41,344 nt of DNA, taken from positions 1 through 41,344 of the forward strand of contig DATLUD010000033.1 in the NCBI GenBank assembly GCA_035533275.1. The letters run 5' to 3'. The notes under the pieces are model-generated. The model did not search any database, had not been told where the DNA came from, and worked only from the letters and a program-made list of their open reading frames with translations. Origin of the DNA: SCRA01 sp035533275. Lineage in GTDB: Bacteria; Vulcanimicrobiota; Vulcanimicrobiia; Vulcanimicrobiales; SCRA01. A program made the position numbers and the translations under genes. Shown here piece after piece: positions 31,032-39,710 of this stretch; within the stretch, counting starts at the first letter, position 1, and each line of letters begins with the position of its first letter.

Positions 31032-31783
31032 CGGACGGCCTCCCGCGCGTGCGCCGTCGCGCGGCCAAGGGCAACCCAGAGGCCGTGGATGATGGCGAGC
31101 GGCGCCGGCGGCGAGCCCGGGACCCGCACGTCGACGGGGAGCACGCGGTCCACCGGGCCCACCACGTCGCCGTCGGCGGCGAAGATGCCGCCGGAACAGG
31201 CGGAGGTCCCCACGGCCATGACGATCTTGGGCTCCGGCATCGCCTCGAAGGTCAGACGCAACGGGTCGGCCATCGCCGTGGTGACGACGCCGGTCACGAC
31301 CAGCACGTCGGCGTGGCGCGGGGAGGCGGTGAGAAAGATGCCCAGGCGTTGGAGGTCGTAGAACGGGTTGAAGAGCGCTTGCAGCTCCTGCTCGCACGAG
31401 GCATCGCTCCCCGCGTCCACATGGCGCAGATGGACCGATCGGCCGAGCGGCGCCACGCGCGCGCGCAAACGCTCTCGCGCGGCAGTCACCTCGTCGGGGA
31501 CGAGGGCGAGCTCGAACTCCGGCGTCATGCGATAGGCGTTGGGCGCGACGCGCTGGCATTGACCGCACTGGATGCACCGCCCGCGGTCGACACGGGCGCC
31601 CCCGCCTTCCAGCGTGAGGGCGCGCGGCAGACAGGCTTCCTCCCCGCGCCGGTACTCCTCGAGGGCGGCCCCGTCGAGCACCTGAACGCCGCCGCGATAG
31701 CGCGGCGGCATGGCCTCGGCTTCGAACGGATAGCGGGTAGCCAGGATGCCGCCGCGCAAGCCGCGCCAGATCCAGTTCGTCAT
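31028..31783 (-). CDS. hyfI: HyfI/NuoB-like small subunit fused to a ferredoxin-like N-terminal domain, ligands degenerate
   Basis: In this 251-residue protein residues 1-110 resemble a short HyfH/NuoI-type region. The Fe-S motif C-I-Q-C-G-Q-C-Q-R-V-A-P (Cys70, 73, 76) has Ala or Pro where the fourth Cys is expected. Residues 112-251 are NuoB/HycG-like. The proximal cluster normally uses C-x-x-C, a Cys in the middle, and P-G-C-P-P. Here the first Cys is Asp127, the second is Cys130 (D-A-S-C-E-Q-E), the third Cys196 is kept (T-S-A-C-S-G-G-I-F), and the last is Ser (V-P-G-S-P-P, Ser224). Two of four ligands are therefore lost. The start overlaps the hyfG-like stop by 4 bp. A normal N2-type cluster is unlikely. 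Confidence 0.88.
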   Translation of the reverse strand: MTNWIWRGLRGGILATRYPFEAEAMPPRYRGGVQVLDGAALEEYRRGEEACLPRALTLEGGGARVDRGRCIQCGQCQRVAPNAYRMTPEFELALVPDEVTAARERLRARVAPLGRSVHLRHVDAGSDASCEQELQALFNPFYDLQRLGIFLTASPRHADVLVVTGVVTTAMADPLRLTFEAMPEPKIVMAVGTSACSGGIFAADGDVVGPVDRVLPVDVRVPGSPPAPLAIIHGLWVALGRATAHAREAVR

Positions 31784-33177
31784 CGGTCGGTCTCCGCGTG
31801 GATCAAGCCGAAGGAGTGCTCGATGAAGGAGAAGTCGGTGAAGATGTTGCCGGGAAGCGACGGCACGAAGAGCGGCCAGTTGGCGAACGACGCCGAGCGA
31901 ATCGCCACGCGCGCCGGCGCGCCGCCCTCCAGCCGCACGTAGTACAGGAGCTCGCCCTGCGGCGACTCCACGCGCGCGATGGCGGAGCCCTCGCGCACGG
32001 GGACGGAGCTGCGGACGGGTCCATCCGGTATGCTGTCCAGCGCGTTGCGAATCAACCGGAACGAGCGCCGCATCTCCACGGCGCGCACGCGGGCGCGCGC
32101 GTAGGCGTCGCCGCCGTCGGCGAGCGCCTCGTCGCCTTGGAGCGGCGTGTAGAGCCAGCCGTCGCGCAGCCGCGCGTCGCAGGAGACGCCGGAGCCGCGC
32201 GCCACGGGGCCGACGCCGCCGAGCTCGCGGACGATGTCGGGCGCGAGACGTCCCGTGCCGATCAGGCGGTCCATCGAGGATTGCGTGCCGAAGAAGCCCT
32301 CGACGGCGGCGACCGCGTGGCGCTCGACCTCGTCGAGACCTCGCTCGGCGGCCTCCAGCAGCGGCGGAGCCAGATCGTCGCGCAGGCCGCCGACGCAGAT
32401 GACTCCGCGCGCGAAGCGGCTGCCCGTCGCCTCGGCGAGCAGACGGTGGACGCGCTCCTTGGCGGCGAGCAGCTGCGCCGCGCCGATCGCGAGCGACCCG
32501 TCCTCGGCCAGCTTGGCGAGCGCGTCGAGGTGCTGGTGCACGCGCTCGAGCTCCACGAGGGCGGAGCGCAGCGCCCGCGCTCGCGGCGGCACCTCGAGGT
32601 CCAGCGCGTCCTCCACCGCGCGCGAGAACGCCGTCGCGTGGCTGGCCGCGGTGGCGCCGCTGACGTGCTCGGCCACCAGCGGGGCCACCTCCAGCGGAAC
32701 CCCCGCGAAGCGCTCCTCGACACCGCGGCGCTTGGCGTAGATGGCCGGATGGACGTGCACGAAGTCCTCACCCGCGGTCTCGATGATCCAGCGCATCGAT
32801 TCCACGATGCCGGAGCGCACGGGTCCGTAGAGCACGACCGAGAGCTCCTCGCCTTGACCGCGGCGCAGCCGGTCCGCGGACGGAGGCGGCAACGCGGGCG
32901 TCGCGTCGGGCAGGCCGGTGAAGGCCACGCCGAAACGGTCGCGGGCCTCGCGCTCGTGCCAGTACGCCGCCGGCACGCGCTCGGCGATGGAGTCGACGCC
33001 GGCGCCGGCCGCGCCCGTGAAGGCCTCGAGGCCGTCGTCCCCGTCGGTCACGTAGGTCAAGCGCACGGCCTCGCCGCGCGCGTCGGCATAGAGCCAGCAG
33101 AAGCGCGCTCCGGAGCGCACGCGCTCGACGGCCATGCGCGCGGCTTCGCGAGCGTCGAGGCGGGAAGCGGCGGTCAC
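31780..33177 (-). CDS. hyfG: HyfG/NuoCD-like large subunit lacking NiFe ligands
   Basis: The 465-residue protein has an N-terminal NuoC-like domain (about 10-110: W-L-Y-A-D-A, Y-W-H-E-R-E-A-R-D-R-F-G-V) and a NuoD/HycE-like domain. NiFe hydrogenases bind the metal through R-x-C-G-x-C and D-P-C-x-x-C. The first site here reads A-E-H-V-S-G-A-T-A-A-S-H (169-180), with Ser173 and Thr176 in the Cys positions. The second is F-I-E-H-S-F-G-L at the C terminus, with no Cys. No C-terminal maturation-protease extension is present. It therefore cannot hold a NiFe centre and is best viewed as an energy-converting-hydrogenase-related (Ehr) subunit. A GTG start overlaps the hyfF-like stop. Confidence 0.9.
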   Translation of the reverse strand: MTAASRLDAREAARMAVERVRSGARFCWLYADARGEAVRLTYVTDGDDGLEAFTGAAGAGVDSIAERVPAAYWHEREARDRFGVAFTGLPDATPALPPPSADRLRRGQGEELSVVLYGPVRSGIVESMRWIIETAGEDFVHVHPAIYAKRRGVEERFAGVPLEVAPLVAEHVSGATAASHATAFSRAVEDALDLEVPPRARALRSALVELERVHQHLDALAKLAEDGSLAIGAAQLLAAKERVHRLLAEATGSRFARGVICVGGLRDDLAPPLLEAAERGLDEVERHAVAAVEGFFGTQSSMDRLIGTGRLAPDIVRELGGVGPVARGSGVSCDARLRDGWLYTPLQGDEALADGGDAYARARVRAVEMRRSFRLIRNALDSIPDGPVRSSVPVREGSAIARVESPQGELLYYVRLEGGAPARVAIRSASFANWPLFVPSLPGNIFTDFSFIEHSFGLIHAETDR

Positions 33178-34619
33178 GGCGCGACTCCCACGATGGCGGC
33201 GGAGCGCTCGATCAGGACGGCCAGCGGCTGCGGAACGATCAGCCCCAGACCCAAGACGACCAGAAAGCCGAGGACCAGTGCCGTCACGGCGACGGGTGAG
33301 TCCTCGCCGCCGGCCACCGATGCGGGGCGCTCGCCGCCGCACATCTGCGTGACCCACCGCAGGAGCCCGGCGAAGGCGATCACCAGCAGCCCCAGCACGG
33401 CGAACGCGAGCCCCCACGAGGGCGAGGAGAAGCCTCCCGCGAGCACCATCAGCTCGGAGCGGAACGGGCCGAACGGCGGGGCGCCGGCCAATGCCAGCCC
33501 GGCGAGGGCGAAGAGCGTCCCCGAGTAGGGCAGCGCGCTCATGGCGCCGCGGATGCCGGCGATCTCACGGGTATCGTAGCGGTGCGCGATGCGCCCCGCG
33601 GCTTGGAAGGCCAGGGACTTCGCCGAGGCGTGCGTGATGGCGTGGAGGAGCGCTCCGGCTACCGCCAACGGCGCGCCGAAGCCCAAGCCGCTGGCGACCA
33701 CGCCCATGTGCTCGATGCTCGAGTAGGCCAGCATGCGCTTGAGATCGCGCTGCTGCAGCAGGACGAAGGCCGCCAGCGCGAGCGAGAGCAAGCCGACGAT
33801 GAAGAAGAAGGTGTGGACGAAGTGGCTCCCCACCGCCGCCGTCGTGATCGCGGTGAAGCGCAGGATGACGTAGAGCGCGTCGGAGAGCAGGATGCCCGAG
33901 AGCATCGCGCTGGTGGGCGTGGGTCCGGCGCCATGGGCGTCGGGAAGCCAGGTGTGCATCGGCGCCAGGCCCATCTTCGTGCCGAAGCCGATCAACGCGA
34001 AGACGAACGCCAGCCGCACGGCGTCGGGATCGAGCCGCTTGGCGGCGGCGAGGTAGGCCTGCCACTCCGGCACGTGATGGAAGCCGAGGACCGTGGTTGC
34101 CGAGGCGTAGAGCAGCAGCACCCCCACCAAGCCGATCGCCAGCCCGCAGGATGCGATGAGGATGTACTTCCACGCCGCCTCGAGGGCGGCGTCGGTGCCC
34201 TCCAAGCGCACCAGGAGCGCGGCGATGACGGTGGTCGCCTCGACGGCGACCCAGAGCCCCGCCATGTTGGTGAGCACCGGAACCAGCGCCTCGGCGCAGG
34301 CGAAGGCATTGGTCAGGGCGAGGAAGCGGCGCCGGTAGCGCGCGCTCGGGGCTTCTTTGACACCCTGCACCTCGACGTACCAGGACGTGTAGAGTCCCAC
34401 GGTGCCGTAGACGATTCCGACGGGCAGCAGAAAGAGCGCGGAGAGCGCGTCCAAGCCGCTCTGGCCCTTGGCCGTCGCGAGGGCGAGCACCACGATCAAG
34501 ATGCCCGTGGCCAGACCACCGACGGCCGTGAGCGGCCGGCCGATGCGCGAGGGAAGGAGCAGCGAGAGGACGGCCAACGCGCCGGGGATCGCGATGATCC
34601 ACGCTTGCAGGTGGCTCAT
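33174..34619 (-). CDS. hyfF: HyfF/NuoN-like proton-translocating subunit
   Basis: The 481-residue membrane protein has about 13-14 hydrophobic segments and the antiporter core G-T-K-M-G-L-A-P-M-H-T-W-L-P-D-A-H. Further core motifs are G-P-T-P-T-S-A-M-L-S-G-I-L, Y-S-S-I-E-H-M-G, H-A-I-T-H-A-S-A-K-S-L-A-F, and the Glu of V-A-V-E-A-T-T-V. These are the ion-path residues of NuoL/M/N and HyfF. ATG 34619 overlaps the hyfE-like stop (ATGA). Confidence 0.93.
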   Translation of the reverse strand: MSHLQAWIIAIPGALAVLSLLLPSRIGRPLTAVGGLATGILIVVLALATAKGQSGLDALSALFLLPVGIVYGTVGLYTSWYVEVQGVKEAPSARYRRRFLALTNAFACAEALVPVLTNMAGLWVAVEATTVIAALLVRLEGTDAALEAAWKYILIASCGLAIGLVGVLLLYASATTVLGFHHVPEWQAYLAAAKRLDPDAVRLAFVFALIGFGTKMGLAPMHTWLPDAHGAGPTPTSAMLSGILLSDALYVILRFTAITTAAVGSHFVHTFFFIVGLLSLALAAFVLLQQRDLKRMLAYSSIEHMGVVASGLGFGAPLAVAGALLHAITHASAKSLAFQAAGRIAHRYDTREIAGIRGAMSALPYSGTLFALAGLALAGAPPFGPFRSELMVLAGGFSSPSWGLAFAVLGLLVIAFAGLLRWVTQMCGGERPASVAGGEDSPVAVTALVLGFLVVLGLGLIVPQPLAVLIERSAAIVGVAP

Positions 34620-35284
34620 CCCCGCAGCTGCTCCAACGGCGCGATCGACGCGGAGGCCCGCTGCTCGACCAAGATGCGCACCAGGACCGAGAAGACGAAG
34701 ACCGCGACCAGCACGTCGATGAGAAGCAGCACTCCCACGACGAACGGCAGGCCCGGCGCCAGCGTCACGGTGCCGAAGAAGAGGCCGTCGTCGAGCGTCA
34801 GGAAGGCGACCACCTGGGCCAGAGCATTGGGGCGCAAGATCGCCACGAGGAAGCCGACGAAGACGATGGAGAGCGTGGTGGCCAGATCCGCGCTCGGGAG
34901 AAAGGCCCCGCCGCGAATCGGCAGGCGCGCGGCCGTGAGCATGGCCAAGCCGATCAATCCGGCCGCGATCAAGATGGAGAGCGTGACGTTGATGCGCGCG
35001 GGGAGCTCGACGCGCGAGGGAACCCGGGTCAACAATGCCCGCATGTAGGCCGGGAGAGCGATGGCCTTGGTCAGGAGCGTGAGCACGGCCAGGACGATCA
35101 GATCGGCGGCATGCAGGCTGATGCCGATGGCCAGACAGATCAGCGCGACCAGCGTCGCCTGCACGGCATAGAGGCTGATCAGCTCGGAGACCACCACCGA
35201 CCGCAGGAGGGCCAACTGCACCAGGAGCAGCAAGGCATCGACGGTTCCCGCGAGCGCTTGCGAGGGCGTGAGCACGTGCGGCAT
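34616..35284 (-). CDS. hyfE: HyfE-like membrane subunit
   Basis: The 222-residue integral-membrane protein has about seven hydrophobic segments. The N-terminal part resembles NuoK: S-E-L-I-S-L-Y-A-V-Q-A, then A-A-D-L-I-V-L-A-V-L-T-L-L-T-K-A-I-A-L-P, as in HyfE. The C-terminal part holds V-A-F-L-T-L-D-D-G-L-F-F-G. The start shares a base with the hyfC-like stop (TGATG). It is part of the membrane arm between HyfC and HyfF. Confidence 0.92.
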   Translation of the reverse strand: MPHVLTPSQALAGTVDALLLLVQLALLRSVVVSELISLYAVQATLVALICLAIGISLHAADLIVLAVLTLLTKAIALPAYMRALLTRVPSRVELPARINVTLSILIAAGLIGLAMLTAARLPIRGGAFLPSADLATTLSIVFVGFLVAILRPNALAQVVAFLTLDDGLFFGTVTLAPGLPFVVGVLLLIDVLVAVFVFSVLVRILVEQRASASIAPLEQLRG

Positions 35285-36249
35285 CACCCGATCCCCACCA
35301 GGTAGACGAAGACGGCGAGCACCGCGACGAGCATGCCGGTGGCGATGAACTCGGTGATCTTGTAGAGGCGCAGCTTGGCGAACGTGCTGTCGATGACCAC
35401 GACAACCATCCCCAGCAGCACGACCTTGGCGAACAGCGTCGCGACGGCCCAGAGCACCGACGGCAAGCTCCCGTCCGCCGAGAGGCCGCGCGGGAGCAGA
35501 AGCACGTTGAGAAAGACCGTGTAGAGCAGGAACTGCTTCATCGACGAGCCCCACTTGAACAGGGCCATCTCCGGTCCGGCATGCTCGAAGAGCCGGGCGT
35601 CGTCGATCATGCCGAACTCGATCGTCGCCGAGGAGCTCTCGATGGGGATGCGTCCCGTATCGACCAGCAGCATCATGAAGAACGCGGCGGCCGCCAGGAC
35701 GTGCGCCGGGCGCAGCACGTTGGCGGCGGAGGCGCGCAGGGCGGCGTTCATGGCGTACGGGAGGTCCGTGCCCGTGATGAACGCCACGGAGAAGAAGACG
35801 AAGATCAGCGTCGGCTCGACCAGGATGCCCACCATGACCGCGCGGCTCGCGCCGAGGGACGTGTACTGCGAGGCGCCGTCGATGGCCGCGAGCGCCGTCA
35901 CAAAGCCGGCGAGAGCGAAGACGAAGGCGCTTCCGAGGATGTCACCGTAGGTGGCGCCCGGCAACGGATAGGTGGTGAGCACCGGGATGAGGGTGGCGAT
36001 GGAGCAGTACGCCGCGCACGCCACGTAGGGCGCCGCGCGGAAGACCCACGACGACGTCTCGGGAACGAGGCGCTGCTTGCGCAGCATCTTGAGGATGTCG
36101 CGGTAGGGCTGAAGGAACGAGGGGCCGCGCTTGCCCTGCAGCCATGCCTCGACGCGGCCGATCACGCCCGTGAGCAGCGGCGAGAGAAAAACGACGGTGA
36201 GGACTTGGGCGGCTTGGACGACGATCGGCGCGAGCTTCAGGTCGTCCAT
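35284..36249 (-). CDS. hyfC: HyfC/NuoH-like membrane subunit, first gene of the Hyf-related operon
   Basis: The 321-residue protein has about eight membrane helices. It contains the NuoH/HycD motif W-L-Q-G-K-R-G-P-S-F-L-Q-P-Y-R-D-I-L-K and the acidic loop V-D-T-G-R-I-P-I-E-S-S-S-A-T-I-E-F, which links the membrane arm to the soluble module. ATG 36249 is preceded by GGTAGG, which lies in a small inverted repeat (CCTACC-C-GGTAGG, 36255-36267). It starts a run of six overlapping genes. No hyfA, hyfD, hyfH or hydrogenase maturation genes are nearby. Confidence 0.93.
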   Translation of the reverse strand: MDDLKLAPIVVQAAQVLTVVFLSPLLTGVIGRVEAWLQGKRGPSFLQPYRDILKMLRKQRLVPETSSWVFRAAPYVACAAYCSIATLIPVLTTYPLPGATYGDILGSAFVFALAGFVTALAAIDGASQYTSLGASRAVMVGILVEPTLIFVFFSVAFITGTDLPYAMNAALRASAANVLRPAHVLAAAAFFMMLLVDTGRIPIESSSATIEFGMIDDARLFEHAGPEMALFKWGSSMKQFLLYTVFLNVLLLPRGLSADGSLPSVLWAVATLFAKVVLLGMVVVVIDSTFAKLRLYKITEFIATGMLVAVLAVFVYLVGIG

Positions 36250-36449
36250 GGTCGCCTACCCGGTAGGGCCGTTTCGGTCATCAAGGACTCCCGACATGAC
36301 GTTTGAGCGGTCGTGTCAGGAGCCATTGGCCCGAAGGCGGTTCGCGGCAATTCTGCCGCCCGGCGAGCTCCACCGCCGGTCCGAGAGGCGTATGCGTACG
36401 GATTCTTGAGGTCTCTCGCAGCCCCCTTCCCCGCGACGATGGCGATGCG

Positions 36450-37130
36450 TCAGGTGGGGATGGTGGTCTTGAGGAGACTGGTAAGCATTGCGCTCGCGCC
36501 CTTCCAGGCGATCTCCACGCCGATGCAGAGCAAGAGAAACGCGGAGAGCCGCACGAGGATGCCGATCCCGGTCTGGCCGAGCAGGCGCGAGAAGCGTTCG
36601 GCGAACCGATAGGGCAGGTAGATCGAGAGCGCGATGAGCCCCATGCCCACCAGCGCGACGATCGCGGAGAAGAGCGGTGAGGTGGAGTAGCGAGAGATGT
36701 CGGCGCCCAGCGTGACGGCCACGGAGATGGAGCCCGGTCCCACCGTCAGCGGCAGGGTGAGAGGATAGAAGGCGCGGCTGGCGAGCTCCTCGGGAGTCCA
36801 ACGCGTGGTTGCGCCGGCGGTCGCCGGTTCGGCCCCGCGGTTGAGCAGGTTCCAGCCCGCCGCCATCACCACGAGCCCTCCCGCCACGCGCAGCGCTGGC
36901 ACGGAGACGCCGAAGAACGCGAGAACGTGCGAGCCCAGGAAGAACGATCCGATGAGCAGCCCGAAGCCGTAGAGCGCCACGCGGCGGGCGATCAGCGTGC
37001 GCTCCGCGGGGGAGCACCCGGCGGTCAAGCCGAGAAAGATCGGCGCGCCCCCGAAGGGGTTGATCATCGGCAGCAGCGCTCCGATGACGAACAGGACGGC
37101 TTCGATTCCCCGTAGCGCTTGCTCGATCAT
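36450..37130 (-). CDS. MarC-family membrane protein
   Basis: The 226-residue protein has about six membrane helices and the MarC/UPF0056 features: L-L-P-M-I-N-P-F-G-G-A-P-I-F-L, F-Y-P-L-T-L-P-L-T-V-G-P-G-S-I, and R-L-S-A-F-L-L-L-C-I-G-V-E. Function is unknown despite the name; transport is suspected. It is about 200 bp upstream of the Hyf-like operon on the same strand. I see no gene in the gap 36250-36449. Confidence 0.92.
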   Translation of the reverse strand: MIEQALRGIEAVLFVIGALLPMINPFGGAPIFLGLTAGCSPAERTLIARRVALYGFGLLIGSFFLGSHVLAFFGVSVPALRVAGGLVVMAAGWNLLNRGAEPATAGATTRWTPEELASRAFYPLTLPLTVGPGSISVAVTLGADISRYSTSPLFSAIVALVGMGLIALSIYLPYRFAERFSRLLGQTGIGILVRLSAFLLLCIGVEIAWKGASAMLTSLLKTTIPT

Positions 37131-37252
37131 CGGTGCGGGGTTCCACGCTCGGTGCTCTGGACCATGCGCTTCGTCATCCCGTGGTCGCGGAGGCCCCCAT
37201 GGCGCGCCGGGGAACTACGGGGGACTGGATCCGGTACTCCGGAGGAGGGGTC

Positions 37253-37633
37253 ATGGGTACGAGTGAGGCTATGGTGCCGAGCGGCGCGACCGGCATCGAC
37301 GCCGTCTTCTATTCGGTGAAGGACGTGAAGCGCGCGCTGGCGTTCTACCGCGGAGTGCTCGAGATTCGCGCCGTGACGTGGGAGTCCGAGCACGGCGCCG
37401 AGTTCATCCTTCCCGACGGAACCGCGTTCGGCATCGGCGCATACCAGAGCGGGGAGTGGAAGCCATCCGGATGCGTGCTCTTCGCCGTGGACGACGTGGA
37501 GGCCGCCGCGGCCTGCGTTGCCGAGCTGGGCGGAAAGCTCGACGGCGAGGTGCGCACCTTCCCGACGTGCCGGGCGCAATGGTGCGAGGACCCCGACGGC
37601 AACTCGTTCGTCCTCCATCGCCGCATGGTGTGA
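37253..37633 (+). CDS. Glyoxalase/VOC-fold protein
   Basis: The 126-residue single vicinal-oxygen-chelate protein reads D-A-V-F-Y-S-V-K-D-V-K-R-A-L-A-F-Y-R-G-V-L and ends with C-E-D-P-D-G-N-S-F-V-L-H. The metal ligands of true glyoxalases are only partly recognisable. GGAGGAGGGG precedes ATG 37253. Substrate unknown. It is divergent from marC and convergent with the hydratase gene, 9 bp away. Confidence 0.88.
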   Translation: MGTSEAMVPSGATGIDAVFYSVKDVKRALAFYRGVLEIRAVTWESEHGAEFILPDGTAFGIGAYQSGEWKPSGCVLFAVDDVEAAAACVAELGGKLDGEVRTFPTCRAQWCEDPDGNSFVLHRRMV

Positions 37634-37642
37634 TCGCCGCGG

Positions 37643-38437
37643 TCAGGGCGTGAAGTGCACCGTGACGGTCCCAAGGCTGCCGAAGTCGGCGGAGACCCTG
37701 TCGCCCGGAGCGATCGGAAGCGGCGTCACGAGCGTCCCGGTCGTGACCACCTCGCCGGCGCGCAGCACGATCCCCAGGCTCGAGAGCTCGTTGGCCAGCC
37801 ACGCGAGGGCGACGCGCGGATCGCCCAGCACGTTGGCGCCGCTGCCTTCAAGCGGGGGCTTGCCGGCCACGGCGGCGGTGACGCGGTGGGCGGCAAGGTC
37901 GATCCCGCGCCACGCCGGCGGCGCCTCGAGGCCCAGCAGAAACCAGTGGGCGCAGGCGTCGTCGGCGATGAGCTGGGGCGCGCCGGCGCCGGCGTAGTTC
38001 TCGTAGCGCGAATCGGGTATCTCGATGGCGAGGTGCAGCGCGCCCACGGCGCTCATCACCTCGTCGAGCGTGTACGGCGCGGCGCGCGGTGGCTGATCCC
38101 TCGCCATGCGGAACGCCAGCTCGGGCTCGGCCACGCGCATGCGGTTGCCGGTGAGGGAGTGCGCCGCGCCATTCGCGATGACGCGCTCCGCTAACAGCCG
38201 TCCGGCGATGGGACCGTCAACGTTGATGTGGCGCTGACCCGCCAGGCTCGTGGCGGCGATCTTCCAGCCGAAGAGCGGCTCGCTCGTATGGCGTTCGATC
38301 AAGGCCTGGATGGCGTAGCCCTCGGCGCGCGTGGCCGGGCGAATCGCCTCCGGTAGCGCGGTGAGCACACCGCCCTCGCTCCACGTGCGGCAGAGCAGAT
38401 CCGAGGCGGCCTGCATCTGGTCTCGAGTCAGCGGCAT
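37643..38437 (-). CDS. 2-keto-4-pentenoate hydratase-like protein (MhpD/FAH superfamily)
   Basis: The 264-residue protein has F-G-W-K-I-A-A-T-S near 56-64, A-E-P-E-L-A-F-R-M with the metal-binding Glu pair, and V-T-T-G-T-L-V-T-P-L-P-I-A-P-G-D near the end. These are typical of hydratases of 2-hydroxypenta-2,4-dienoate and of related oxaloacetate-type decarboxylases. ATG 38437 follows GGAG and is 4 bp after the stop of the tartrate-dehydratase-like gene, so the two form an operon and may act on related hydroxy- or keto-acids. Confidence 0.88.
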   Translation of the reverse strand: MPLTRDQMQAASDLLCRTWSEGGVLTALPEAIRPATRAEGYAIQALIERHTSEPLFGWKIAATSLAGQRHINVDGPIAGRLLAERVIANGAAHSLTGNRMRVAEPELAFRMARDQPPRAAPYTLDEVMSAVGALHLAIEIPDSRYENYAGAGAPQLIADDACAHWFLLGLEAPPAWRGIDLAAHRVTAAVAGKPPLEGSGANVLGDPRVALAWLANELSSLGIVLRAGEVVTTGTLVTPLPIAPGDRVSADFGSLGTVTVHFTP

Positions 38438-38441
38438 CTCA

Positions 38442-39611
38442 TCACTCCGTGGCGAGGGTGCGGAAGAGTTGGTGGAGGCTCGCCTTCGTCTCAAAGCCGA
38501 TGCCGGGCACCTCCGGCGGCGCGATGCGGCCGTTGCGCGGCGTCACGCCGTCGGAGAGGCCGCCGAACGGCGCGAAGCAGAGCGGGTTGACCTCGCAGCC
38601 GCCCAGGCCCAGCGCGCTGACGAGGTGGACGCAGAAGAGATGGCCTCCATGCGGCCAGAACGCGGAGCGCGGCCAGCCGCGCGATTCCAGCGCCTCGACG
38701 ATCTGCAGGAATCCGGGGATCCCGTAGGTGTGGACCGGATCGAAGAGCAGGATGTCTTGGGCGGGGCGGAGGCCGCCGTAGCGGTCGAGCAGCTTGGCCT
38801 CGGCGGCGGAGAAGAGCGCCTCGCCCGCGGCGATGGGTCCGCTGTACGCGGACGCCGTTGCCGCGTGGGTCTCGAAGTCCAGCGGATCGCAGATGTCCTC
38901 GAACCACCAGAGGTCGTAGGGATCGAGGGCGGCGGCCGCCGCGAGGCACTGCTGCGCGCTGTAGGCGTTCATCGCGTCGACGGCCAGGTGGATGGGGGCC
39001 GCCAGCAGCGCCTGCACGGCCTCGATGCGCTTGCGGTCCTGCGTCAGCGTGGCGCCGCCGATCTTGATCTTGACGCGCGTGTAGCCGTGGTCCAGGTGGT
39101 GCCGGACCTCGTCGGAGAGACGCGCGATATCGTCGCTGGGGTAGTAGTAGCCGCCGCCGGCGTAGGCGGGAACGGTGCGGTTCGGGGCGCGCCCGCGGCC
39201 CGCGATCTCGGCGACGAGGCGGTACAGCGGCACGCCCGCGATCTTGGCCGCGGCGTCCCAGATGGCCATGTCGAGCGTGCCGACCGCGACGCAGCGCTCG
39301 CCGTGGCCGCCGGGCTTCTCGCCCTTCATCATCGCCTTCCACGCGCGGAACGGATCGAGGTTGGTGCCGGCGTCGTTGGCGAGCTCCGCGTCGGCGGCGG
39401 CCAGGAGCCGCGGCGCGAAGCGTTCGCGGATGAGACCGCCCTGCGCGAACCGGCCGATGGAGGCGAAGCCGTAGCCGACGACGGGCTTGCCGTGACGGAT
39501 GACGTCGGTGGTCAGCGCCACGATGCTGGTGGTGAGGCCGCCGGAGGGTAGTGCGGGATCGTTGTAGCGGGAGATGGGGACGGAGCGCTCCCGAATGTCG
39601 ACGATGCGCAT
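38442..39611 (-). CDS. tarD: Enolase-superfamily dehydratase, D(-)-tartrate dehydratase-like
   Basis: The length of 389 residues equals that of the Bradyrhizobium D-tartrate dehydratase. The superfamily residues line up with that enzyme shifted by one: base K-I-K (Lys181/Lys183), metal ligands Asp212 (V-D-A), Glu238 (W-F-E-D) and Glu264 (A-A-G-E), and His321 in P-H-G-G-H. Other shared segments are E-K-P-G-G-H-G-E-R, A-V-G-T-L-D-M-A-I-W-D-A, G-G-Y-Y-Y-P and L-P-G-I-G-F-E-like P-G-I-G-F-E near the end. It would dehydrate a sugar acid or tartrate to a keto-acid. Its operon partner is a keto-acid hydratase-like gene, and an MFS transporter is divergent. Substrate remains to be shown. Confidence 0.88.
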   Translation of the reverse strand: MRIVDIRERSVPISRYNDPALPSGGLTTSIVALTTDVIRHGKPVVGYGFASIGRFAQGGLIRERFAPRLLAAADAELANDAGTNLDPFRAWKAMMKGEKPGGHGERCVAVGTLDMAIWDAAAKIAGVPLYRLVAEIAGRGRAPNRTVPAYAGGGYYYPSDDIARLSDEVRHHLDHGYTRVKIKIGGATLTQDRKRIEAVQALLAAPIHLAVDAMNAYSAQQCLAAAAALDPYDLWWFEDICDPLDFETHAATASAYSGPIAAGEALFSAAEAKLLDRYGGLRPAQDILLFDPVHTYGIPGFLQIVEALESRGWPRSAFWPHGGHLFCVHLVSALGLGGCEVNPLCFAPFGGLSDGVTPRNGRIAPPEVPGIGFETKASLHQLFRTLATE

Positions 39612-39710
39612 TGCGGGGCGTTCTACGGACCGTTAAGCGTGCCTTTATCTCGGGGTGCTACAACCGCGGTGAGACGGTACCCATTTGCGCTCGCACGGGG
39701 AGGCAGCACC

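Noticed and set aside
28506..31361. A 951-codon open frame on the plus strand across the Hyf-like genes
   Set aside because: It is extremely rich in Arg, Gly, Asp and Glu with no recognisable domain. The opposite strand encodes clear membrane proteins.
31798..33528. A 576-codon plus-strand frame over hyfG
   Set aside because: Same GC-driven antisense shadow; the minus strand has NuoC/NuoD-like sequence.
29022..36249. Annotation as an active hydrogenase-4 or formate hydrogenlyase
   Set aside because: NiFe ligands are absent, Fe-S ligands are incomplete, and no formate dehydrogenase or hyp genes are present.
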